From the NCBI GenBank assembly GCA_016702545.1, contig JADJDT010000042.1, forward strand, positions 124,001-188,000: a DNA stretch of 64,000 nt, in the 5' to 3' direction. The translations under genes were made by a program, and so were the position numbers. The notes beneath the pieces are model-generated. The model was not told where the DNA came from, made no database searches, and worked only from the letters and a program-made list of their open reading frames with translations. Of this stretch, positions 1-8,315 are shown piece after piece; position 1 is the first letter of the stretch, and every line of letters begins with the position of its first letter. Source of the DNA: Pseudomonadota bacterium (GTDB lineage: Bacteria > Myxococcota_A > Polyangia > GCA-2747355).

Positions 1-2
1 CC

Positions 3-821
3 TGCCTGGCCAGCGCCGCGCTGCTGGCGCTGCGCCTCACCTGGCGCCGCGTGAGCATGGGTTCGGCGCCGTGGCCCGCGCGGGCGGTGCTCGCCTTCTG
101 GCACGGCGATCAGCTCGCGCTGTCGGTGCTCCCGCGCGCGTGGGTGCGCGACACGACGGTGCTGGTCAGTCGCAGCGCCGACGGCCAGCTCGGTGCGGTC
201 TGGGCGCGTGCGCTCGGGGCACGGGTCGTGCGCGGCAGCAGCAGCCGCGGCGCCGTCGTGGGCGCGCTGGGTTTGCGTCGGTGCCTGCGGGCCGCGGGGC
301 GGATCGCGCTGGCGCTCGACGGGCCGCGCGGGCCCCGTCACGCTGCCGGGAGGTCCAGTACGCGTCTGGCCGCCGGCGCGGCCTGCCCGGTGGTGGGCGT
401 GGTGGCGGTGCCACGGCGTGCCCTGCACCTGCGCTCCTGGGACCGGCTGGCCATCCCGCTGCCGGGCACGACGATCGTCGTGGGCTGGGACGTGCTGCCC
501 GCCGACGATCCAGCCGGTGCGCTGCGTCGGCTGTGGGAAAGGGCGGCGGCGACCGGCCGTGCGGGCGATGGTGCGCAGGGTCGGCGGCGCCGCCGGGCCT
601 CGGCGCTCTTGGGGTGCCTGGGCTGGTGCCTGGGCCTCGCGGCGACGCTCGGCGGCTGCGACGCGGAGCGTGCGCGGGCGCTGGAGGTGCTGCGATCGGG
701 TGACACGAGCGCGCGCGTGCAGGCGCTGCGGGTGTTGGCCGCGCGACCGGATCCGGACTTGGCACCCCAGATCGTGCCCTTCTTGGCCGATCCGCCGGGC
801 GCGTGCGGCACGCCGCGCTGA
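3..821 (+). CDS. Lysophospholipid acyltransferase-like protein (DUF374), 5'-truncated, running into a lipoprotein start
   Basis: The frame is open to the left window edge, so the N-terminus is missing. The first ~170 residues carry the marks of the DUF374 branch of the lysophospholipid acyltransferase superfamily: FWHGDQ near the start, an S-x-S-x-DG then RGSSSRG stretch, and LDGPRGPRH. Family members acylate lipid A or phospholipid precursors at the inner membrane. After base ~590 the same frame turns into Arg-rich sequence, a hydrophobic stretch and a lipobox LGGC (Cys codon at 657), then the start of HEAT-like repeats, and stops at 819-821. That tail looks like the N-terminus of the next gene. 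No ATG or GTG separates the two parts in this frame, so the real end of the acyltransferase is unclear. A missing base near 570-620 or a true fusion would both explain it. Confidence 0.6.
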   Translation, partial: CLASAALLALRLTWRRVSMGSAPWPARAVLAFWHGDQLALSVLPRAWVRDTTVLVSRSADGQLGAVWARALGARVVRGSSSRGAVVGALGLRRCLRAAGRIALALDGPRGPRHAAGRSSTRLAAGAACPVVGVVAVPRRALHLRSWDRLAIPLPGTTIVVGWDVLPADDPAGALRRLWERAAATGRAGDGAQGRRRRRASALLGCLGWCLGLAATLGGCDAERARALEVLRSGDTSARVQALRVLAARPDPDLAPQIVPFLADPPGACGTPR

Positions 822-2836
822 TGGCGCTGGGTGCCGTGGGCACGCGCGGGCAGCTCAACGCGGTGGTCGCCCGGCTGAGCGATCGCGATCTGGAGGTGCG
901 CTTGGTAGCCGTGCGGCTGCTGGGGGAGAGCGGCCACGCGCGTGCCGTGGCGACCCTGCTGCCGCTCTTGCGCGATGCGAACGCGATGATGCGTCAAACG
1001 GCGGCACAGGCGCTGCAGACCCTGGGGCGCTCGCCGTGGCAGCAGCGACAAGCCGAGAGTGCGGCCCACTTCGAGGCCGAGCTCAGGCGGTTGGCGGATC
1101 CGGCGCCGCAGGCGCGTGCCGAGGCGGCGCGCGAGCTCGGTCGCAGCGGCTCGGTGCGCGCCGCGGGGGCGCTGCGGCGCCGTCTCGGCGCGGCGCGCGA
1201 GAGCACGACGGTCGTCGGCGCGGCGCTGCGAGCCTTGGTGCGCGTGGATCCCGCCGCGGCGTCGCGCGCGGTGCACGAGCTCGCACGCGCTGCCGATCCG
1301 GCGCGCCGCGTGCTCGCGGTCAGCGTGGCGGGGAGGCTGCGTCCGGTGGCCTGGGAGCTGCTGGCCGGCGCGCTCGTGGACCCCCAGCCGGAGGTGCGGG
1401 GCGCCGCGTTACACGGGCTGGTGCGGCTTCGCCTGGCGGCACCTGCGGCGCTGGCCGCGGCGCTCTGCGCGGCCTTGGAGCTCGAGGCCGAGCGCTCGCT
1501 GCGCCTGCTGGCAGCGCAGGCCGCGGGGGCGCAGCACCTCCGCTGTGAGCAGCAGGCGCGGGCGCTCGAGGCGCGCGCCCGCGAGGCGCTGGGCGTGGCC
1601 GAGCCCTCGGCCGAGCTGGCGCGGACGCTGGTGGACAGCTTCGATCTGCTGGCGCGGTTGCGTCGCGCGGGCGACAGCGCGCTGCTGATCGCGTTGGTGC
1701 AGCGCGCCGCGATCGTGCGGCAGTGGGAGTCGGAGCCGTGGATCAGCGCGGAGCGCTGGCGCGCGGGCGATAGCCCGTCGGTGGCGCTGGGAGCGACGCG
1801 CGGCGCGGCGACCGGCGCGGAGGCGCCGCCCAAAGACCCCGGCCAGGCGCTGCGCTGGCTGCTGGCGCGCTTCCCCGTGCGCGAGTCCGACAGCCGTGAG
1901 CAGCCGCTCTTACCCCCCACGGGCAGCGTCGGCGACCTGGCTGAGCGCTTGGTGTGGCTGCCGCCCACGCCCGAGACGCGGGTCTGGCTCGCTCAGGTGG
2001 CGCGGGACGCGGCGGACGAGGTGCTGGCCGCGGCGGCGCTCGATCGCTTGGCCGAGGGAGCGCCGCCGAGGAGCTTGTCGGGAAATGTCGCGAGCCGCCC
2101 GAGCGCAAGGCGCGGCGAGCACCGGAGCGGAGCGTACGGGCTGGTACGTGAGCACCGGAGCACAGCCGCAACGCGGCGGTCGGGTGGCGCAGCAATTTCC
2201 CGACAGGCTCCTAGCCCGGACGCGCGCGGCCCGGCGGCCGGCGCCGTGCCTGCCTCACTGCTGCAGCAGGCGGTGGAGAGGGGCCTCGCCTCGAGCGAGC
2301 CGTTGCGGCGCCGCGCGGCGACGGGGGCCTGCGTGGCGCTCCCGCCGCCCTTGGGCGAGGTCCGCGCGCTGGCGTTGGTCAAGGATGCCGACGGCGCGGT
2401 GCGCGAGGCGGCGGCGCTGGTGTTGGGGCGTTTGCGGGTCCGCGAGGCGCTGCCGGTGCTGCTGGCGCTGCTGGCACGCGAGCCCTCGCCGGCGTTGGTC
2501 CAGGCGCTGGCGCTGCTCGGCGACCGGCGCGCCACCCGGCCCTTGCTGCGGATGCTCGACGAGGACCAAGTCGGGCCGCGCCTCGGCGAGCGTCTGGTCG
2601 TGGTGCAGGCCCTCGGCGAGCTGGCCGATCCGGCGGCCGCGCCGGCCCTCGAGCGAGAGCTCGCGCACGCCGATGGGCGGCTCCGGCGCGCCGCCGCGCG
2701 GGCCCTGGCTCGCGCCGGTCGCACGCGCTCGATCGAGGCGCTTCGCGTGTGCGCGGCCGACTACTACGCCGCCGTGCGGCAGGCCTGCGCCGCGGCGGGC
2801 GAGCGCTTGACCGCGGCCCGTCGCGTGGCGCCATAG
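803..2836 (+). CDS. HEAT-repeat (PBS-lyase type) protein, probably a lipoprotein with a frameshifted N-terminus
   Basis: This is an Ala/Leu/Arg-rich protein of 677 residues in this frame, built of ~30-residue helical repeats such as VRHAALMALGAVG, LEVRLVAVRLLGESG and VREAAALVLGRL, typical of HEAT/PBS-lyase scaffolds that bind partners. The repeat that begins upstream in the previous frame (LAPQIVPFLADP) continues here as GRVRHAALM, so one base appears to be missing near 795-800. The intended product would then start before the LGGC lipobox at ~650 and be an exported lipoprotein. Residues ~423-470 do not fit the repeat pattern. They are encoded by an inverted-repeat element (2069-2212) inserted in frame without stops. 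No partner can be named from the sequence. Confidence 0.75.
   Translation: MRHAALMALGAVGTRGQLNAVVARLSDRDLEVRLVAVRLLGESGHARAVATLLPLLRDANAMMRQTAAQALQTLGRSPWQQRQAESAAHFEAELRRLADPAPQARAEAARELGRSGSVRAAGALRRRLGAARESTTVVGAALRALVRVDPAAASRAVHELARAADPARRVLAVSVAGRLRPVAWELLAGALVDPQPEVRGAALHGLVRLRLAAPAALAAALCAALELEAERSLRLLAAQAAGAQHLRCEQQARALEARAREALGVAEPSAELARTLVDSFDLLARLRRAGDSALLIALVQRAAIVRQWESEPWISAERWRAGDSPSVALGATRGAATGAEAPPKDPGQALRWLLARFPVRESDSREQPLLPPTGSVGDLAERLVWLPPTPETRVWLAQVARDAADEVLAAAALDRLAEGAPPRSLSGNVASRPSARRGEHRSGAYGLVREHRSTAATRRSGGAAISRQAPSPDARGPAAGAVPASLLQQAVERGLASSEPLRRRAATGACVALPPPLGEVRALALVKDADGAVREAAALVLGRLRVREALPVLLALLAREPSPALVQALALLGDRRATRPLLRMLDEDQVGPRLGERLVVVQALGELADPAAAPALERELAHADGRLRRAAARALARAGRTRSIEALRVCAADYYAAVRQACAAAGERLTAARRVAP
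2069..2212. repeat. 144-bp inverted-repeat element inserted in frame inside the HEAT gene
   Basis: The left arm aggagcttgtcgggaaat (2069-2086) pairs with 2195-2212 with one mismatch. Inside the arms lie gcaaggcgc, a central region containing two agcaccggagc copies, and gcaacgc. This is the arrangement of the palindromic elements at 6466, 12211, 35461 and 41835. At 144 bases it keeps the reading frame and has no stop in the coding frame, so it adds 48 residues to the host protein. A truncated relative of its left arm is at 6400. Confidence 0.85.
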
Positions 2837-2876
2837 GGCTTCGGCGTCGCGCCTGCTGCTCAGCGCCGGCCGCGCG

Positions 2877-5117
2877 TCAGCGGCGGACGACGGTGCGCAC
2901 GTAGAGGCTCGATCCCCGTCGCTTGTCGCTCACCCGGAAGACGATCTCGTTGTTGCCGGGCACCAGCGTCAGCGGATGCTGGAAGCGCGAGCTGTCGTCG
3001 AGCTGCAGCGTCGCGCCGTTGACCTGCACGGTCGAGCCCGGCATCGTCACCCCACGCACCTCCAGGGTGCTGGTGGTCACCACCGCGCCGTTGGGCGGAT
3101 AGATGATCTGCAGGTCAGGCGTGGCGTTGTCGTAGGCGACGCGCAGCCGGCGATGCTCGCTGGTGCGGACCAGGGTCTCACCGGCGCGGCCGACGACGTA
3201 CCAGAGATAGGTGCCCTCGGTGAGCCGCCCGGGCGCGAGCTCGAGCGCGGTGCTCGTCGTCGACTCGTTGACCAGCGTGCTGCCGACGTCGTTCTCGCGC
3301 ACGACCTTGACCGCATAGCTCTTGGCACCGGCAATCGGCGCCCAGGTGAAGACGAAGCGCGGCAGGCTGTTTTGATAGAAGACCGTGGTGTTGCCGTAGT
3401 CCTCGCGGATCAGATTGCGCGGTGGACGCAAGTTCTCCAGCGCCCGATGCGAGGTGTCGGGTACCAGCGTCAGGCGACCCGTGATCGGGGGGCCGAGGCG
3501 GCCCGTGTTGCTGAAGGGGCGTACGCGCCAGAAGTACGTCGTCTCGCGCGCCCCCCGCTCGAGCCGCAAGGTCAGCTGCTGCCGCCGCAGGGCGTCGGCG
3601 AAGAGCGGCCGCTGGAAGCTCGACGAACGACTGACCTCGACGACCGAGCGTTCTCCCGCTGCCGCGCGCCAGGACAAGGTCACGGGCAGCGTCGGGCCGG
3701 CGACGAAGACGCGCGTCTGGCCGCCCTCGCCGATGCGCAGCGCGACCGGCGCGGGGAGCTGGGTCGGGCCGATCGTGCCGGCCGCCAGCACCGTGAACTC
3801 TCCGGCTTCCAGCGTGCGGAGGGCCCCATCCTTGGCCGTGAGACCGGCCTCACCATGCAGGACCCGCAAATCGGCGTCCTGCTCGCGCTGCTGCACGGCG
3901 ATGGCCGATGAGCCGCGGAACCCGGCGCGCGGCGTCACCGTCACGCCTTGCACGACGGTCGCCAGGGTCTTGCCCTGCTGGGCGGCCCCGCCGATGGCCG
4001 TGGCGGCGCTGAGGGTCCAGTCGCCCGTGAGGCCCTCGAGTCGGATCCCCGGGCCCCGGGGGCTGGGATCGCGTCGCACCACGAAGAGCCCGGGGCCCGT
4101 TACCAGCGTCTGGGGGCCCTGCCGGCGGCCGAGCAGCACGCGGGCCTGGTCCGCCAGGCGCAACGCGCTGCCGACCGTCACCGCCCGCAGGCCGGTCCCC
4201 CGCAGCGTCGCGAAGGGAAGGCGCTCGGCCAGTCGGAGCTGCACGGCGCCGCCTCCGACGCGCCGCACGACGAAGGCCCCGGGCTCCAGCGCGTCGTCTT
4301 CGTCCTGCGTCGACAGCGGGCCCGCGCCCGCCGCGTCGGGGCCGCCGGGGCCGCCATCGACGGGTGCAGCGCCAGCCGCAGCCCTACCGGCCGCCACGGG
4401 TATCGGCGTGGGCGCAGGCCGCCCGACCACCGGCACCGTGAACTCGAGCGTGCCCCCCGCGACCACATGCGCGTTGCCACCCTCGGCCTGCTGCACCAGC
4501 GCCTCGCCGAAGACCACCTCGAGCCGTGCGGGCGCGCTGCCGCTCGCGGCGGAGAGGGTGGCTTGGGCGGCCTGGGACAGCACGACCTCGCGGCCACCGA
4601 CGCGGATCACCAGCGTCGCCGCCTCGACGGCGGCTGCGGTGCCCTGCAGCTGCCCCTGCGCCAGCTCCAGCGTGACCTGATGACCGGCCGAGGTTTGGGG
4701 CTGGAACTCGACCACGGCGAGGGGGTCGACGCGCACGCGGCCACCGCTGCGTAGTGCCAGCGTCGCGCGGCTCGCCTCTCCCGTCTCCACGCGTCCGCCG
4801 ACGCGAATCAACTTGCCGACGGTGGCTGCGAGCAGGGCGCTCTGCGTCTGCTCGGCGATGCTGACCTGCCCGCTGGTGGCCGCGACCTCGGCGACCCAGT
4901 CGTCGGGCCGCGGCTGCGGGCGGAGGCAGGCTGCCAGCGAGAGCGGGAGGGCGGCGCTCAGCGCGTAGCGGGAGAGGCGCTGCAGCGGCCCTGCGCCGGC
5001 CGGGCGCGGGGCGCGAACGGGGCGTCGCGCGGCGATCGCCGCCGCAGCGGGCGTCGAAGCCGGGAGCTGGCCGGCGGGCCGGCGCCCACCTGTCTGCGCC
5101 TGATCGCGCCCGCGCAT
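2877..5117 (-). CDS. FecR-domain lipoprotein with fibronectin-like and Ig-like C-terminal domains
   Basis: Predicted 746 residues from the ATG at 5117, which has a GAGG 7 bases upstream; the frame stays open to a GTG at 5192. A hydrophobic stretch ending in the lipobox LAAC (residues ~60-63) predicts a lipoprotein. The next ~170 residues resemble a FecR domain: GKLIRVGGRVETGEASRATLALRSGG and VRVDPLAVVEFQP-type strands. A second, FecR-like stretch lies near the middle. The C-terminal third holds two fibronectin-III-like units (TYFWRVRPFSNTGRLG; FTWAPIAGAKSYAVKVV) and a final Ig-like unit (IYPPNGAVVTTSTLEVRG, then NEIVFRVSD). FecR domains elsewhere sense or bind ligands in the periplasm. No sigma factor or TonB receptor is adjacent, so a structural or surface role is as likely as signalling. 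Confidence 0.75.
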   Translation of the reverse strand: MRGRDQAQTGGRRPAGQLPASTPAAAAIAARRPVRAPRPAGAGPLQRLSRYALSAALPLSLAACLRPQPRPDDWVAEVAATSGQVSIAEQTQSALLAATVGKLIRVGGRVETGEASRATLALRSGGRVRVDPLAVVEFQPQTSAGHQVTLELAQGQLQGTAAAVEAATLVIRVGGREVVLSQAAQATLSAASGSAPARLEVVFGEALVQQAEGGNAHVVAGGTLEFTVPVVGRPAPTPIPVAAGRAAAGAAPVDGGPGGPDAAGAGPLSTQDEDDALEPGAFVVRRVGGGAVQLRLAERLPFATLRGTGLRAVTVGSALRLADQARVLLGRRQGPQTLVTGPGLFVVRRDPSPRGPGIRLEGLTGDWTLSAATAIGGAAQQGKTLATVVQGVTVTPRAGFRGSSAIAVQQREQDADLRVLHGEAGLTAKDGALRTLEAGEFTVLAAGTIGPTQLPAPVALRIGEGGQTRVFVAGPTLPVTLSWRAAAGERSVVEVSRSSSFQRPLFADALRRQQLTLRLERGARETTYFWRVRPFSNTGRLGPPITGRLTLVPDTSHRALENLRPPRNLIREDYGNTTVFYQNSLPRFVFTWAPIAGAKSYAVKVVRENDVGSTLVNESTTSTALELAPGRLTEGTYLWYVVGRAGETLVRTSEHRRLRVAYDNATPDLQIIYPPNGAVVTTSTLEVRGVTMPGSTVQVNGATLQLDDSSRFQHPLTLVPGNNEIVFRVSDKRRGSSLYVRTVVRR

Positions 5118-5201
5118 GCTTGGCCTCACGGCGGACTCCGCCAGCTCCGCGGCTCGCTGCTCCCGCCGCGCCAGGGGCGCGCCGGCGCACACGAATCGCC
5201 A

Positions 5202-5229
5202 TTGAAAGGTGGGAAAAAGGTCGCATACT
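5202..5229 (+). promoter_or_regulatory. Candidate sigma-70-type promoter for the CapA-like gene
   Basis: TTGAAA (5202-5207) and CATACT (5224-5229) are separated by 16 bases in an A-rich patch within otherwise G+C-rich DNA. The expected start would lie ~50 bases before the ATG at 5284. This is inferred from consensus only. Confidence 0.4.
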
Positions 5230-5283
5230 CCGGCCTCTGTCGCAATCTTCGCAGTGTCCGGCGACGCCGCCGGTGGGTGCTCG

Positions 5284-6384
5284 ATGCGCTGGGCGGCGCT
5301 GCTCTCGCTGACCGCGATCTCGTATCTGGGGCTGATCTGGCTCTGGAACCCCCTCGTCGCGGTCGATCCCCCCGAGCTGCGTGCGGGTTCCGGCCGCCGC
5401 GTTCAGGGTGACGTGGTGGTGGTGATCGGCGGCGACACGGCGCCGACCGACGCCGCCGAGCCGTGGCTGCGCCGTCATGGTTATCGCTACCCCTTCGCGG
5501 CCACGACGGCGCTGCTGCGGGATAGCGATCTGACGCTGGTCAACCTGGAGAGCGCCGTGGGCGAGGCGCCCGGCGGCTGGCCGCTCTACAAGCGGTACCG
5601 CTACCGCACGTCGCCGCGCGCGCTGGCGGCCTTGCGCTGGGCGGGCATCGACGCCCTGACCTTGGCCAATAACCACGTGATGGATGACGGTCGCGAGGGG
5701 CTTGCCGTCACGCTCGATCAGCTGCGGCGGGCGGGCCTCGTGGCGGTCGGCGCCGGTGCCGATGCTGCTGAGGCGCGCCGGGGGACGATCTTCGCGCTGC
5801 GCGGCACCCGCGTCGGCGTGCTGGCGTATCTCGAGGACTCTTGGATGGACAGCCTCTACTGGCCGTCCTTCGCCTGGGGCGCGCGCCCGGGGTGTGCGCG
5901 GCTCGAGGCGCGTCACGCCCGCGACGACATCGCGCGGCTGCGGCGCGCTGGCGCCGACGTGGTGATCGTGATCGCGCACTGGGGCCGGACCTACGCCGAG
6001 GTCACGGCCGTGCAGCGCTGCTATGGCTGGTTCCTGACGGCCGTGGGGGCGGATCTGGTGGTCGGGCACCATCCCCATCTGCCGCAGCCGGTCGCGCGCG
6101 TGCATGGGCGGCCGGTGGTCTTCAGCGTCGGGAACTACGCCTTCGGTACGCCCGGGCGCCGCGTATTGCACTACGGCATGCTGGTGCGAGCGGTGCTGCG
6201 GGGGCGGCGCCTGCGCCGCGTCGAGCTGGTGCCGCTGCTGGTGCAGAACCGGCGCGTGGCCTTCCAGCCGCAGTGGCCGCCGCCGAGCGAAGCGAGCGCG
6301 CTGCTACGCGACCTGGCGCAGCGCTCCGCGGCCTACGGAGCCATGCTGCAGGTGCTGCCCGATCGCGCGCTGCTGGAACTCTGA
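5284..6384 (+). CDS. CapA-like (poly-gamma-glutamate synthesis type) metallophosphoesterase-fold protein
   Basis: Predicted 366 residues from the ATG at 5284; the frame is open 75 bases further up. An N-terminal membrane segment (residues ~4-22, LLSLTAISYLGLIWLW) anchors or exports the protein. The motifs follow the CapA superfamily order: GGD (49-51), NLES (~90), NNHVMDDG (~130), AHWG (~235) and GHHPH (~260). In Bacillus, CapA takes part in poly-gamma-glutamate capsule export. In proteobacteria most CapA-domain proteins stand alone, and no capBC genes are visible here, so the substrate is unknown. The gene is divergent from the FecR lipoprotein and has its own candidate promoter. Its last 27 bases are repeated, 24 of 27 identical, at 6428-6454. 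Confidence 0.8.
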   Translation: MRWAALLSLTAISYLGLIWLWNPLVAVDPPELRAGSGRRVQGDVVVVIGGDTAPTDAAEPWLRRHGYRYPFAATTALLRDSDLTLVNLESAVGEAPGGWPLYKRYRYRTSPRALAALRWAGIDALTLANNHVMDDGREGLAVTLDQLRRAGLVAVGAGADAAEARRGTIFALRGTRVGVLAYLEDSWMDSLYWPSFAWGARPGCARLEARHARDDIARLRRAGADVVIVIAHWGRTYAEVTAVQRCYGWFLTAVGADLVVGHHPHLPQPVARVHGRPVVFSVGNYAFGTPGRRVLHYGMLVRAVLRGRRLRRVELVPLLVQNRRVAFQPQWPPPSEASALLRDLAQRSAAYGAMLQVLPDRALLEL

Positions 6385-6399
6385 CGGGCGACCTGAACG

Positions 6400-6434
6400 A
6401 GGAGCCTGTCGGAGAATGTCGCGAGCCGACCGAG
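6400..6434. repeat. Truncated left arm of the 144-bp inverted-repeat element
   Basis: Bases 6400-6434 match the left end of the element at 2069 with about 3 differences in 35. The match stops at gagcgc, where it joins a copy of the end of the CapA-like gene (6428-6454 versus 6361-6387). The right arm is absent. Confidence 0.7.
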
Positions 6435-6465
6435 CGCTGCTGGAGCTCTGACGGCGTGTTCCTCG

Positions 6466-6607
6466 ACCCGCCGCTCAGTTGGGTCGAGACGCCCGTCAGG
6501 CAAGGCGCGAGCGAGGAGCGCGCGGAGCAGCCTGGTGGCGCTGTGAGCACGCACCGCAGCGAGCAACGCAGCCTGGCGGGATGGATCGACCCAACTGGGC
6601 GGTGGGT
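6466..6607. repeat. 142-bp palindromic intergenic element, copy 1
   Basis: Outer arms 6466-6487 and 6586-6607 pair at 20 of 22 positions. The core contains ggcaaggcgcgagcgaggag and, further on, gagcaacgcagcctggcggg. It matches the element at 41835-41974, in inverted orientation, at about 91% over 109 bases. Its right end overlaps the stop codon of the minus-strand barrel gene. As a large hairpin between convergent genes it could end transcription from both sides. Confidence 0.85.
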
Positions 6608-8157
6608 CAGCGATAGAGCTCGACGTTGAGGATCACCGTGCTCCCCTCGAAGACACGCACCTTTTTGCGCTGAGGGCGATAGCGCGGCGCGGAGATCACG
6701 ACGTTGTATTCGCCGGGCTTCAGCTCGAGCGAGAAGTTGCCGTTGGCATCGACGCCGAGCGTGCGGTCGAGGTCGGGCAGCAGCACCGTGGCGCTGGCGA
6801 GCGCGGCGCCACCACGTGCGCTGACGATCCCGCGCAGCGTGCCGCTGCTGGTGGTGAGCTTGCGCTGCAGGCGGTAGCGCAGGACGGGCCCGTCGGCGCG
6901 CACGTTGGCGTCGGCTCGCAGCTCCTCGAAGCCCGGGGCGCTGATCGTGAGCTTGGTGGGGCCGAGGGGCAGCGGATAGCTGCGGAAGGCACCGGTCTTC
7001 GGGGCGACGGCCAGCGCCGAGGCCTCCTGGCCCTCGATGCTGACGCGGGCATCCCACACGGGCTCCTCGCTGTCACCGGCGACGACGGTGCCGCTGAGCG
7101 CGGCGCGGTCGCTCTCGAAGGGCACTGGCTCGGCGACCCTCGGGGCAGCAGCGGTTGCGCGGTGGACCGTGTGAACGACCGCTGCAGGCAGCGGATCGAA
7201 GCGATAGCTCAGGCCCAAGGTCAGCGCCCAAGGCGGAATCACGAAGGCGTAGCGGTCGGCAGCCAGCGTGCTTGGCGCGCCATCGCCCACGCCGGTCAGG
7301 CCGAGCTCGACGGCAGCCAGCAGCTGCAGGCCGCGCCGCGGGCCCAGCCAGCCGTGTACGCCGAGCGCGAGGCGACCCGGGCTATCGCCCAGGCTCGGCG
7401 CGCCGGCGCCGACGAAGGGCTGCAGGTTCAGCTCGACGAAGGGACCGACCCAGCGCGTCAGATACTCGACGCCGACCCGCGCCACCACGCGGTGAAAGGA
7501 GCTGATCTGCGCCGAGAAGCGTTGTGCCGGGCTGAGCGCGGCGGGGTCGTCGACGAGGTTCTCGGAGCCGTCGAACTGGAAGCCGAGGTTGAGGTGCGCC
7601 CGGAGTGGCAGGGCGCGCGGTGCCTCCCAGGTCGCCAGCGCCGCCACCAGGACATTGAGCGCGGAGCCCGAGAGCTTGAAGAAGCCGACGGCGGAGGGCA
7701 GTCGCAGATCTAGCAGGCCCCCGACGTGCAGGCCCCGGCCCACGGCAAAGCCCGTCTTGAGCGCCAGCTCGGGGTCGCCCACCGCCACCTGCAGCTCGTC
7801 GCGGGCCGCGCCGGTCGTCTCGTTCGAGATCACGTGGAGGGCGAGGGCGGCCTCGAGCAAGCGCCAGGGCGCCCAGGCCACGCTGTAGGTCGCCGACATG
7901 CGCGCGTGGTCCGCTTTGAGGCCATCGCTCGCCAGCAGGTCGGGTGCGCTGAAGAACTCGTAGGTCGAGCCGACAGCGAAGAAGCCGGGGGGTTGCAGAT
8001 CGGCCGCGACGACCCGCAAGAGGCCGCGCAGGCCCATCGGTTCGGTCGCGCCCAACTGGACGCTCGGGGCGGGTTGGGCCCAGCCCGTGCTGCCGGGCGC
8101 CAGCGAGGCGAGCGCGATCGAGCACGCGAGTGCGAGGCGACGAGTGGCGATCCCCAT
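6607..8157 (-). CDS. Outer-membrane beta-barrel protein with C-terminal carboxypeptidase-regulatory-like domains
   Basis: The 516-residue protein starts at ATG 8157 behind a G-rich Shine-Dalgarno-like run. Residues 1-27 form a cleavable signal peptide ending near TGWAQ. Residues ~40-340 alternate short amphipathic strands with turns (MSATYSVAWAPW, ELALKTGFAVG, ALTLGLSYRF), the pattern of an outer-membrane barrel. Residues ~365-516 contain two units of the carboxypeptidase-regulatory or PEGA type (LSGTVVAGDSEEPVWDARVSI; LRGIVSARGGAALASATVLL ... GEYNVVISAPRYRPQ). Such domains may bind peptidoglycan or act as spacers, as in myxobacterial OmpA-like proteins, but no OmpA motif is seen here. The gene is divergent from the Ser/Thr kinase at 8316. 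Confidence 0.6.
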   Translation of the reverse strand: MGIATRRLALACSIALASLAPGSTGWAQPAPSVQLGATEPMGLRGLLRVVAADLQPPGFFAVGSTYEFFSAPDLLASDGLKADHARMSATYSVAWAPWRLLEAALALHVISNETTGAARDELQVAVGDPELALKTGFAVGRGLHVGGLLDLRLPSAVGFFKLSGSALNVLVAALATWEAPRALPLRAHLNLGFQFDGSENLVDDPAALSPAQRFSAQISSFHRVVARVGVEYLTRWVGPFVELNLQPFVGAGAPSLGDSPGRLALGVHGWLGPRRGLQLLAAVELGLTGVGDGAPSTLAADRYAFVIPPWALTLGLSYRFDPLPAAVVHTVHRATAAAPRVAEPVPFESDRAALSGTVVAGDSEEPVWDARVSIEGQEASALAVAPKTGAFRSYPLPLGPTKLTISAPGFEELRADANVRADGPVLRYRLQRKLTTSSGTLRGIVSARGGAALASATVLLPDLDRTLGVDANGNFSLELKPGEYNVVISAPRYRPQRKKVRVFEGSTVILNVELYR

Positions 8158-8217
8158 GCGGTGTGTCCCCCCAACGACGGTGCGAACGCGGCACCAGGTT
8201 GTGAACTCGAGCTCGGT

Positions 8218-8246
8218 TTGCGACGGTAAGTGTTTAACTGTACAAT
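8218..8246 (+). promoter_or_regulatory. Candidate sigma-70-type promoter for the Ser/Thr kinase gene
   Basis: TTGCGA (8218-8223) and TACAAT (8241-8246) are exactly 17 bases apart in the only A+T-rich stretch of the 158-base divergent spacer. The start would be ~60 bases before the GTG at 8316. This is one of the best consensus matches in the window. Confidence 0.55.
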
Positions 8247-8315
8247 CGTTTTGCTCTTACTTTCAAGATCTGCGACTTCAACATTCGCGATGGAACCTGC
8301 GCGAAGGAGTCACGC

